A DNA stretch of 36,189 bases, taken from a virus. Positions 20,976 through 27,551 of the stretch are shown one piece after another (the first letter of the stretch is position 1; each line of letters opens with the position of its first letter). The stretch is from positions 1-36,189 of the IMG/VR virus record IMGVR_UViG_3300028082_000004; one strand, written 5' to 3'. The notes beneath the pieces were generated by a model that saw nothing but the letters and a program-made list of their open reading frames with translations, did no database searches and had not been told where the DNA came from. The position numbers and the translations under genes were made by a program.

Positions 20976-21007
20976 GGCCTCCGTTCTCATGCGGAGGCCT
21001 TCTTTTT
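20976..21007 (+). terminator. Rho-independent terminator between portal and capsid operons
   Basis: GGCCTCCG (20976-20983) pairs perfectly with CGGAGGCC (20992-20999) over an 8-base loop, followed by TTCTTTTT. It separates the terminase-portal transcript from protease-capsid. Between 20889 and 21133 no gene is convincing. A TTGACA (21053-21058) is present but lacks a good -10 partner. Confidence 0.8.
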
Positions 21008-21133
21008 GCCCGCACCAGCTTACCTTTTTTCGAAAATGCCTTTTCAACCTCCTTGACAGCGCTTTTTTGATTTGCGCCGGTCTTACGCTTGCCTCTGAAC
21101 AGCCACGAAGTGTGGCCAAAGGAGAGAAGCGGC

Positions 21134-22321
21134 ATGGCGAAGTTCCGCTTGTTTGGCGAGATCAGCAAGGTCGACGAGCAGCCCGACGGCACGCTCCTTG
21201 TCTACGGCGTGGCCTCTACGCCGGCCAAGGACTCTGACGGCGAAGTCATCACGGCCGAAGCAATGAAGGGCGCAATCCCCGAGTACATGGAGAAGCGCCG
21301 CGCCGTGCGTGAGATGCACCAGTCGATCGCTGCGGGCGTTACCAAGGCCCTGACGGTGGACGACGACGGTAAGACTCACATTATCGCGCACATTGTCGAT
21401 CCGGTCACCGTGAAGAAAGTCCAGACCGGCGTACTCAAGCAGTGGTCCGTGGGCGGCAAAGCCATCAAGCGTGACCCCCAGGACCTCAGTAAGATCGACA
21501 AGCTCTGGTTGCGCGAAGTGTCTCTTGTTGACATCGGTGCAAATGGTGGTTCCGATGTCGAAGGGTTCGAGGTCTGCAAGCTCGATGGAGATCCTGATGC
21601 GGCTATCGTACTTAGCACGTCGGCCGTTGACGAGCTGAAGAAGTATGACGGTTGCGAGGCCTACGACGCACAGACGGCGATTAACTGCATCACCAGTCTT
21701 CAGGGATTGCTCAACGTCGAATCCGGCGAAGACGAGCCGCCCGAGCAGGCCGAGGCCATCAAGGCGGCGCTTGAAAAGCTGAAGCAGTTTGTTGCCTCCG
21801 AGATCCTCGAGAAGCCCACTGACGAAGCTGCGAAGGCCGCAAAGGCATCTGGTGGCGCGGACGAACTCGCCAAGGCTGGTGCGACGCACTCGGCCGAGAC
21901 CAAGAAAAAGCTTAAGGAAGCCGCCGACCATCTCAAGGCCGCGCATGACAGTCTCTCCGGCATGATCGGCGACGACGGCGCTAGCGACGGCGACACGAAG
22001 AAGGTCGACAGTGGCGCGCAGACGGAAGATGCCATCGCAAAGGTGGCCGGTTTGACGGATGAGCTGACCAAGGCACAGACCGAGCTTACTTCGACCAAGA
22101 CCGAACGCGACGAGCTGAAGGGAGAACTCGCGAAGGCCGAAGGCGCAGCCAAAGTTTTCAAGGATGAGCTCTTCAAACGCGGCGTGCTGAAGGCCGTCGA
22201 CAAGGGCACGGACGGTGCCGGCATCGAAAAGGCGCAGACGGACGAGGGGGCCAACACCAAAGACCCGCTTGAGCTGGTCAAGGTTGCCCAGCGCAACGGA
22301 GTCATAATCCCTCGCCGCTAA
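21134..22321 (+). CDS. Prohead protease (XkdF-like) with scaffold-like C terminus
   Basis: This 395-residue protein starts at ATG 21134 behind AAGGAG. Residues about 1-135 have the XkdF-type phage protease layout (VYGVASTPAKDSDGEVITAEAMK, AVREMHQSIAAGV, LKQWSVGGKAIKRD), with a candidate His and Ser from the MHQ and SVGG segments. The C-terminal half (about 200-370) is an acidic, Ala/Lys/Glu-rich coiled coil, as expected for a scaffold that is digested during maturation, and the last 30 residues resemble a capsid-binding tail. It directly precedes the major capsid gene, the normal place for a protease-scaffold fusion. Confidence 0.8.
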   Translation: MAKFRLFGEISKVDEQPDGTLLVYGVASTPAKDSDGEVITAEAMKGAIPEYMEKRRAVREMHQSIAAGVTKALTVDDDGKTHIIAHIVDPVTVKKVQTGVLKQWSVGGKAIKRDPQDLSKIDKLWLREVSLVDIGANGGSDVEGFEVCKLDGDPDAAIVLSTSAVDELKKYDGCEAYDAQTAINCITSLQGLLNVESGEDEPPEQAEAIKAALEKLKQFVASEILEKPTDEAAKAAKASGGADELAKAGATHSAETKKKLKEAADHLKAAHDSLSGMIGDDGASDGDTKKVDSGAQTEDAIAKVAGLTDELTKAQTELTSTKTERDELKGELAKAEGAAKVFKDELFKRGVLKAVDKGTDGAGIEKAQTDEGANTKDPLELVKVAQRNGVIIPRR

Positions 22322-22360
22322 GCGAGGCAGTAGCAGCACATGAAAGGGAGGCTCATTTTT

Positions 22361-23833
22361 ATGAGCGTTGTTGACACTTTGGACGAAGTAAAGAAGGCGC
22401 TTTCCTCGCGGGCGCCGGACGACATTCAGAAGGCGATCACGCAGGGCACTGGCCTCGTTGCCTACGACCTGCAAGCACCCGCCAAGAACGTGTACCCGAT
22501 CACCACGCCGATCCGCAATAAGGTCCCGCGCGTGGGTGGTGGCACCGGCACGGCGACCAACTGGAAGGTGGTCTCGGCGATCATCGGCTCGGGTTTCAGT
22601 TCGATGCCGTGGGTGCCGGAAGGCCAGCGCTCGGCCGCCATGAGCTACGTGACTGCGAACAAGGCAGCCAGCTACGTGACGCTGGGCGAGGAAGACTACA
22701 TCACCCGCGAGGCAATCAACGCCGCCAAAAACTTCGAAGACGCCAAGGCTCGCATGGTCATGCGCTTGCTTCAGAAGACCATGGACAAGGAAGAGTCGGC
22801 TATTTTGTTTGGCAACAACTCGCTAGCTCTCGGTACTACGCCGACGCCGACACTGACGGCCTCCGGTACGAGCGGCACGTTGGCTGCGGCCACCTACTAC
22901 ATCGCCGCCGTGGCCATCACCTACGAGGGCTATCAGCAGCAGAGCTCCATAGCTGGTCTTGCACAGACCAAAACCATCACTGGCATGGACGGGCAGACCT
23001 TCACGCTGAACGGTGGCACGGCCGCACCGAGCGCACAGGCGTCCTTGGCTGTCACTGCTGGTCAGTCACTTACTGCGACGGTCACGCCGGTGCGCGGCGC
23101 GGGCGCGTATGCGTGGTATGCGGGTTCCAGCGCCGCGACCGCGTGCCTCCAGGGCATCACCACGACCAACACGATTTCGTTCTCCGCGCAGCTCTCGACC
23201 GGAACACAGTTGTCGACGGCTCTTACCGCTACCGACAACTCGACGAACTCTCTGGCCTTCGATGGTTTGTTCGCCGCCGGCCTGAACTCCTCGAGCGGTG
23301 CGTACTACAACCCCCTCGGTGCGCAGTTGACCTCTGGCGGAAATGGCAACGTCAACGAGATCGATGCAATGCTGCTGGCCATGTGGAACCAGTACCAGGT
23401 GTCGCCGACCGTGCTGTATGTCAATGCGCAGCAGGCCAAGGACGTCAAGAACAAGGTGCTCAACGGATCGAGCGCGCCCCTGCTTCGCTATACGCAGAAC
23501 GGCACGTCCGATCAGGCCTTCGGCATCGTGGCCAACGGGTCTATCAAGAGCTACTTCAACCCGTTTGCACTTGATGGCGGCATGGAAATCCCGATCAAGA
23601 TCCATCCGAAGCTGCCGGCTGGTGCAATCCTGGGCTACTGCGACAACCTGCCGGTGCAGTACCAGAGCACTGAGGTTCCCAACCTGATCGAGATGAAGAC
23701 GCGCGCCGACTACTACCAGATCGATTGGCCGATGCGCACCCGTCGCGAGGAAGTTGGCGTCTACGCCGAAGAAGTTCCGGCGATCTATGCGCCGTTCGCG
23801 TTGGGCTTCATAACCAACATCTACGCGGGATAA
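22361..23833 (+). CDS. Major capsid protein (HK97-type) with an inserted beta-rich domain
   Basis: This 490-residue protein starts at ATG 22361 after a strong AAAGGGAGG site. The N-terminal arm and the MPWVPEG..SAAMSYVTANKAASYVTLGEEDYITREA segment, then helical spine and C-terminal EIPIKIHPKLPAGAILGYCDNLPVQY and EVGVYAEEVPAIYAPFALGFITNIYAG fit an HK97-fold capsid. Residues about 158-300 are Thr/Ser/Gly/Ala-rich and beta-like (YYIAAVAITYEGYQQQSS, GAYAWYAGSS) and probably form an exposed inserted domain. The protein would assemble the head after cleavage by the upstream protease. Upstream of the insertion the protein is rather unvarying in character. Confidence 0.82.
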   Translation: MSVVDTLDEVKKALSSRAPDDIQKAITQGTGLVAYDLQAPAKNVYPITTPIRNKVPRVGGGTGTATNWKVVSAIIGSGFSSMPWVPEGQRSAAMSYVTANKAASYVTLGEEDYITREAINAAKNFEDAKARMVMRLLQKTMDKEESAILFGNNSLALGTTPTPTLTASGTSGTLAAATYYIAAVAITYEGYQQQSSIAGLAQTKTITGMDGQTFTLNGGTAAPSAQASLAVTAGQSLTATVTPVRGAGAYAWYAGSSAATACLQGITTTNTISFSAQLSTGTQLSTALTATDNSTNSLAFDGLFAAGLNSSSGAYYNPLGAQLTSGGNGNVNEIDAMLLAMWNQYQVSPTVLYVNAQQAKDVKNKVLNGSSAPLLRYTQNGTSDQAFGIVANGSIKSYFNPFALDGGMEIPIKIHPKLPAGAILGYCDNLPVQYQSTEVPNLIEMKTRADYYQIDWPMRTRREEVGVYAEEVPAIYAPFALGFITNIYAG

Positions 23834-23852
23834 ATTCCGCGAGATAACTCAT

Positions 23853-23875
23853 GGAGCGGCCATCCTGACCGCTCC
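23853..23875 (+). other. Hairpin after the capsid gene
   Basis: GGAGCGG (23853-23859) pairs with CCGCTCC (23869-23875) around a 9-base loop. There is no T-run, so it is not a standard terminator; it may stabilise the abundant capsid mRNA 3' end. Confidence 0.5.
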
Positions 23876-23902
23876 CCTCAACCAAGTTCTACAGGAGAAA
23901 AG

Positions 23903-24163
23903 ATGAGCGTGAAAATCATCATCGAAGCTGAGTCCGTCGACGAACTGAAGAAGGACGTGCAGGAAGTTCTGGCTCTGACTCCGGGCGCCTTCGATCCGGC
24001 CAACGTGAATGCGCAGACGGCCACCGTTGCGAGTGCCGCTACCCCGGCCACCACGGTGACCTCTACCGACTCGACTTCGTTGACCTCGGACGCGGCATCC
24101 ACCACCACGGCTGCGACGACCTCGACCGATTCGGCCTCGACTACCGCGCCCACGGCGGCCTGA
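23903..24163 (+). CDS. Small Thr/Ser/Ala-rich protein after the capsid
   Basis: This 86-residue protein begins MSVKIIIEAESVDELKKDVQEVLALTPG, a beta-helix start, and then is almost entirely Thr, Ser and Ala (TDSTSLTSDAASTTTAATTSTDS). The low-complexity tail is encoded by near-repeats such as ACCTCGACCGATTCGG. The position next to the capsid suggests a small virion or decoration protein, but this is a guess. Confidence 0.5.
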   Translation: MSVKIIIEAESVDELKKDVQEVLALTPGAFDPANVNAQTATVASAATPATTVTSTDSTSLTSDAASTTTAATTSTDSASTTAPTAA

Positions 24164-24225
24164 CTACAAGCGGGGCCGGTAAACGCCGACCTCGCACAAC
24201 CTTCCACCGATGAGAGGAGTGGCCC

Positions 24226-24456
24226 ATGGCCAAGCTCTACCACAAGAACGCCACCGCGATCAGTTTTCAAGGTTCGATTATCGAGCCTGATGAAGACGGT
24301 GCTTTCGATGTTCCAGAAGAAGCCGGAAGCGAGCTGATGCATCCGACGCATGGATTCAGCGCCGAACCCATTGAAGCGGACCAGCCCAAGCGCCGCGGTC
24401 GAAAGTCGAAGACTGACGACGATGGCAACAACAACGAAGAAGACCCGAAGGAATAA
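24226..24456 (+). CDS. Small acidic phage protein
   Basis: This 76-residue protein starts at ATG 24226 behind a GAGAGGAG site. It begins MAKLYHKNATAISFQGSIIEPDEDGAFDVPEEAGSELMHPTHG, a beta-rich pattern, and ends in a mixed basic-acidic tail (KRRGRKSKTDDDGNNNEEDPKE). Short proteins like this lie between capsid and connector genes in many siphoviruses. Function unknown. Confidence 0.6.
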   Translation: MAKLYHKNATAISFQGSIIEPDEDGAFDVPEEAGSELMHPTHGFSAEPIEADQPKRRGRKSKTDDDGNNNEEDPKE

Positions 24457-24462
24457 GCGAAC

Positions 24463-25020
24463 ATGGCAGCTGGCGATCTGACAACTCTTGAAAACGTACA
24501 GGCGTGGGGCGGCGCGACTGTCTCCGGCAATGACGCCAAGACGCAGCTCGCCATCACGGCCTGCTCGGCGTGGATCGCCAGCTACCTGAACCGCAACATC
24601 CTCACCGCCACCTACACGCAGCGGCTCAACGGCAACGGTTCACAGATGCTGCTGGTGGACAACTATCCGGTCCAGTCTATCGCCGCGCTATCGATCAACG
24701 GTTTCGACGTAACCAAGTGGGCGACATGCGACGGGCGTCGTACTGTCTTGCTCGGACCGGACCAGAACAATATTCCATGTCCGTTCCGCTTTGAGCATGG
24801 CCTGGCCAATGTGTCGATCACCTATACGGCTGGATTCGACGCTACGCCTGCCGACCTGGAGTTAACCGTCATCCGGCTGGTGCAGTGGGCTATGGCGGAA
24901 AGCCAGCGGCCCGCGCAAAACTCCAAGTCGCTCGGCGGCGGTGAGACAGTCAGCTTCTCGACGGCCACCGCGCCGAAGTGGGCGCTCGACGATTTGCAAC
25001 AGTTCAAGAGGGCCGTGTAA
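24463..25020 (+). CDS. Head-tail connector protein (gp6-like)
   Basis: This 185-residue protein has the layout of head-tail connector proteins: a helical N terminus (LTTLENVQAWGG, AITACSAWIASYLNRNIL), a beta segment with VDNYPVQSIAALSINGFDV, VSITYTAGFDATPADLELTVIRLVQWAMAE, and a C-terminal helix. Such proteins form a ring under the portal. Its position after capsid and before gp10-type tail proteins matches. It ends in a TAATG overlap with the next gene. Confidence 0.72.
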   Translation: MAAGDLTTLENVQAWGGATVSGNDAKTQLAITACSAWIASYLNRNILTATYTQRLNGNGSQMLLVDNYPVQSIAALSINGFDVTKWATCDGRRTVLLGPDQNNIPCPFRFEHGLANVSITYTAGFDATPADLELTVIRLVQWAMAESQRPAQNSKSLGGGETVSFSTATAPKWALDDLQQFKRAV

Positions 25021-25508
25021 TGGCCGCGCCTGTCGAAATCACAGGTACCATCGTCGGTCTCGAAAAGGTCGTTGCCAATTTCACCGAGGCCGGTGCTGCC
25101 TATTCACTGCGCGTGAGCAAAGCAGTGCACGCCGGAGGCCTCGACGTTCTCGCGCGGGTCAAAGATACCTATCTGAACGGTGACGCGCTGAACGTGCGCT
25201 CCGGTCGGTTGCGCCGTTCGACCAATGAGAAGTTTTACGACGGCGGCAATAGCTTTACGTCGACGGTTGGTACCAATGTGAGCTATGGCCGTGCTTGGGA
25301 GTTGGGCTTCGATCGCAAGATCGGCGCCGGTGCACGAGGCGGTCCGCGAACGCTCAAGACGGCCAAGGCGATTGCTCGGTACCAGCAGAAGCACCCTGTG
25401 GGCGTGAAGCATTACGACGCGCGAGCTTTTTTGCAGCCGTCGCTTGCTGACATGAAGGACAAGATTCACGCCAGGATCGCAGCGGCGTTGAGCGGAAAGG
25501 AAGCGTAG
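25020..25508 (+). CDS. HK97 gp10-like tail-completion protein
   Basis: This 162-residue protein starts in a TAATG overlap at 25020. It has the gp10-type pattern: GLEKVVANFTEAGAAYSLRVSKAVHAGG helix, LNVRSGRLRRSTNEKF, NVSYGRAWELGF and RAFLQPSLADMKDKIHARI. These proteins sit between connector and tail tube. The signature VRSGRLR-GRAWELG and C-terminal PSL make this a good family call. Confidence 0.82.
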   Translation: MAAPVEITGTIVGLEKVVANFTEAGAAYSLRVSKAVHAGGLDVLARVKDTYLNGDALNVRSGRLRRSTNEKFYDGGNSFTSTVGTNVSYGRAWELGFDRKIGAGARGGPRTLKTAKAIARYQQKHPVGVKHYDARAFLQPSLADMKDKIHARIAAALSGKEA

Positions 25509-25966
25509 TGGCTCTTGATCGTGAATCAATCTATGAGGCTCTCTGCACTCGTCTACAGACTCTGACAGGCCTGACGACGCCATGCTCGCGCAACTGGAGG
25601 CACTGGGCGGACGTTCCAGCCGAGCAGCAGCCGGCGCTTTTCATTCTTGCCGGGAATGAGCTGGCCTCGGGAAATCCAAAGCTGCCGACCGTCTGGAAGA
25701 TGGTGCCAAAACTTTTCCTCTACACGACGCACGGAGCGGAAGACGCGGCGCCGCGCGGCACGACGCAGAACCAGCTCCTTACGGCCATCGAGCAGGCGTT
25801 GGAGCTTCAACCGGCCGAGACGACACCGTTCGCCGATTCGGAGCACACGTCGCTCGGCGGCCTGGTGCAGTATTGCCGGATCGAAGGGACTGTCGAGAAA
25901 GACGAAGGGCTTTTTGGTTCGCAGGAAATCACAGAGATCCCGCTCGAAATTTTGACTACGGCTTAA
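25508..25966 (+). CDS. Tail terminator / minor tail protein-like
   Basis: GTG 25508 overlaps the previous stop (TAGTG). The 152-residue product begins MALDRESIYEALCTRLQTLTGL and shows the alternating helix and beta pattern of tail terminator proteins (IEQALELQPAETTPFADSEHTSLGGLVQYCRIEGTVEKDEGL). By position before the tail tube it should be the tail-end capping protein. Similarity is only at the level of fold style and context. Confidence 0.62.
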   Translation: MALDRESIYEALCTRLQTLTGLTTPCSRNWRHWADVPAEQQPALFILAGNELASGNPKLPTVWKMVPKLFLYTTHGAEDAAPRGTTQNQLLTAIEQALELQPAETTPFADSEHTSLGGLVQYCRIEGTVEKDEGLFGSQEITEIPLEILTTA

Positions 25967-25981
25967 AGGAGGCCGGGAAGC

Positions 25982-26176
25982 ATGGCAGACGAACAAAACA
26001 CCGCGGCAACGCCGGAAAAAACGGCAGGGGAGGTACTCCCTCTCATCATGCAGAAGATAGACGAATGGTGGCTCGACGCGCGCCAGCACGTCGCCGGGTT
26101 GGATGTGCAGATCCACAACAAACTGTATGCGGCCACGCAGGACCTGAAGAACAGCGTGCGCAGCGTGATTCGATAA
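25982..26176 (+). CDS. Small phage protein before the tail tube
   Basis: This 64-residue protein starts at ATG 25982, 15 bases after the previous stop, behind AAAGGAGG. It is mainly helical (GEVLPLIMQKIDEWWLDARQHVAGLDVQIHNKLYAAT). It could be an assembly accessory, but nothing specific is recognised. Confidence 0.5.
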   Translation: MADEQNTAATPEKTAGEVLPLIMQKIDEWWLDARQHVAGLDVQIHNKLYAATQDLKNSVRSVIR

Positions 26177-26215
26177 CAACTCCGCAACCGGGAGGCCAGA
26201 AAGCGATAACGGACC

Positions 26216-26953
26216 ATGGCACAGTACAACTTTGGCGTAGGCCAACTTTTCATCACGCCTAGCGGTTCAGGCGTAACTCCGATCAATGTCGGCACGCTCA
26301 AAGACGTGTCACTCGACATCAGCCGCGATGTGAAAGAGCTGACTGGCGCGAACGCCTTTCCCGAAGACATTGCGCTCGGTAAGGGGAAGATCACCGGCAA
26401 AGCGAAGGTGGGACGTCTCATGTCCAGCCTGATTGCCTCTCTGCTGGCTGGCTCGACCACTACCGCCGGCCAAATCTCCGGCGTGAACGGCGAAGCAGCT
26501 ACGATTCCCTCGGAAGCCTTCACTTATACCGTGGCCAACGGCGCGACCTTTGTGGCCGACGGTGGCGTGTACGACGTTGCGGCTGGAAAGTGGATGACGT
26601 ATGCAGCCACGCCTTCGGCGGCCGACCAGTACAGCGTGAACACGAGCACTGGACAGTACACCTTCTACTCGACCGATGCCGGCAAGAGCGTGCTCATCTA
26701 CTACAGCTACAAGCAGGCGAGCACGGGTACTCAGATCAGTTACACCAACCAGCTCATGGGCTCGGCGGTGCAGTTCAGCCTGAATGTGTTCAACACCTAC
26801 AAGGGGGTCAACAGCGGCTGGAAGTTGTATGCGGTTGTTTTCCCCAAGCTGCAGTGGGACAACAAGCAGGACGACTACACCGAGTATGACGTGGAGTTCC
26901 AGGCGTTCGCCGACTCCAACAGCCGAGTAATGGACGTCTACACCAACCAGTAA
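26216..26953 (+). CDS. Major tail (tube) protein
   Basis: This 245-residue beta-rich protein fits a siphovirus tail tube subunit: GVGQLFITPSGSG, TPINVGTLKDVSLDISRDVKELTGANAFPEDIALGKGKITGKAKVGRLMSSLIASLL and a long Ig-like middle. The final part, LKLQ-like WKLYAVVFPKLQWDNKQDDYTEYDVEFQAFADS, is typical of tube proteins of this type. It is followed by a frameshifted chaperone pair and the tape measure, the standard tail order. A GC hairpin (26967-26973 with 26979-26985) lies after the stop, without a T-run. Confidence 0.82.
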   Translation: MAQYNFGVGQLFITPSGSGVTPINVGTLKDVSLDISRDVKELTGANAFPEDIALGKGKITGKAKVGRLMSSLIASLLAGSTTTAGQISGVNGEAATIPSEAFTYTVANGATFVADGGVYDVAAGKWMTYAATPSAADQYSVNTSTGQYTFYSTDAGKSVLIYYSYKQASTGTQISYTNQLMGSAVQFSLNVFNTYKGVNSGWKLYAVVFPKLQWDNKQDDYTEYDVEFQAFADSNSRVMDVYTNQ

Positions 26954-27009
26954 TCGAACCATGCCGGGGCCGCTGCGTGCGGCCCTGTGCATTCGGAGGA
27001 GGCTATCAG

Positions 27010-27294
27010 ATGGCAGCAAGCATCATTAAACTCGGTGGCGAGGAATACGCCCTTTCTGGTCTTACCGTGGGGCAACTGCGTGAGCACAGCTCCGAAGACA
27101 ACCAAGACAAGTCAGAGGAAGACAAGGCGCTCAGCTTGATCGAGATGAGCATCCGCCGCAAGCATCCCGCTTTCGATGGCGCGCTGCTCTATGAGCTGAC
27201 GCCGGGAGATTGCGAGGAGATTGCGCTCGAAATCGCGCGGCTGAGCAAGCTGCCGGGGGAAGCGACGGCCCGGCTCCGGGTGAAGAAGGCCTAG
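27010..27294 (+). CDS. Tail assembly chaperone, short form (G-like)
   Basis: This 94-residue protein starts at ATG 27010 after GGAGGAGG. Sequence AASIIKLGGEEYALSGLTVGQLREHS is a typical tail-chaperone start, then helical. Its position between tube and tape measure is that of lambda gpG. The gene ends at TAG 27292-27294, but a second frame (-1) stays open to 27542 and would extend it by programmed frameshifting, see the next entry. Confidence 0.8.
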   Translation: MAASIIKLGGEEYALSGLTVGQLREHSSEDNQDKSEEDKALSLIEMSIRRKHPAFDGALLYELTPGDCEEIALEIARLSKLPGEATARLRVKKA

Positions 27295-27542
27295 GCTGGG
27301 CAGACTTTTACGGATTGGTGATCACCGGGACCCACTGGACGGTCCAGCAGCTTGAAGCAACGGACTACGCCGTCGTGATGGATATCGTGAAGCACTGGGA
27401 AGAGTGGCCACCGATCCACATCCTTGCTCGTTCGTTCTTTGGGAACGAGGGCGGCAAGAAACGCAGAAGCACCAGCCGTGGGCGCGAGCTCACGCTTGAC
27501 GAACTAAAGGCTATCGCCGGAGAGTTCCGGCCAACCCCATAG
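27258..27542 (+). CDS. Tail chaperone extension (T-like), joined by -1 frameshift
   Basis: This frame lies -1 relative to the G-like gene and is open from well before its stop to TAG 27540-27542. It encodes GWADFYGLVITGTHWTVQQLEATDYAVVMDIVKHWEEWPPIHILARSFFG. It lacks a proper start of its own. A five-G run (27255-27259, CCG GGG GAA) sits before the overlap; slippage there would give a 177-residue GT-type fusion with a Gly/Pro linker. The site is not a classical heptamer, so the slip point is uncertain; other runs in the overlap are less convincing. Confidence 0.7.
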   Translation, partial: GSDGPAPGEEGLGWADFYGLVITGTHWTVQQLEATDYAVVMDIVKHWEEWPPIHILARSFFGNEGGKKRRSTSRGRELTLDELKAIAGEFRPTP

Positions 27543-27551
27543 GAGCATACC

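Noticed and set aside
21053-21081. Promoter for the protease-capsid operon (TTGACA)
   Set aside because: A perfect -35 hexamer is present but no acceptable -10 lies 16-18 bases downstream.
20953-21192. Minus-strand small frame over the portal-capsid gap
   Set aside because: The lower part has protein-like charge (KSAVKEVEKAFSKKGKLV), but it overlaps the protease start and a plus-strand terminator, and no ribosome site is convincing.
21083-22474. Antisense open frame of 463 codons opposite the protease gene
   Set aside because: The plus frame encodes a clear protease-scaffold and the antisense frame is a codon-bias shadow extending into the capsid gene.
24060-24160. Thr/Ser-rich near-repeats as a tandem repeat locus
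   Set aside because: Units are irregular and encode one low-complexity tail; no constant period was found.
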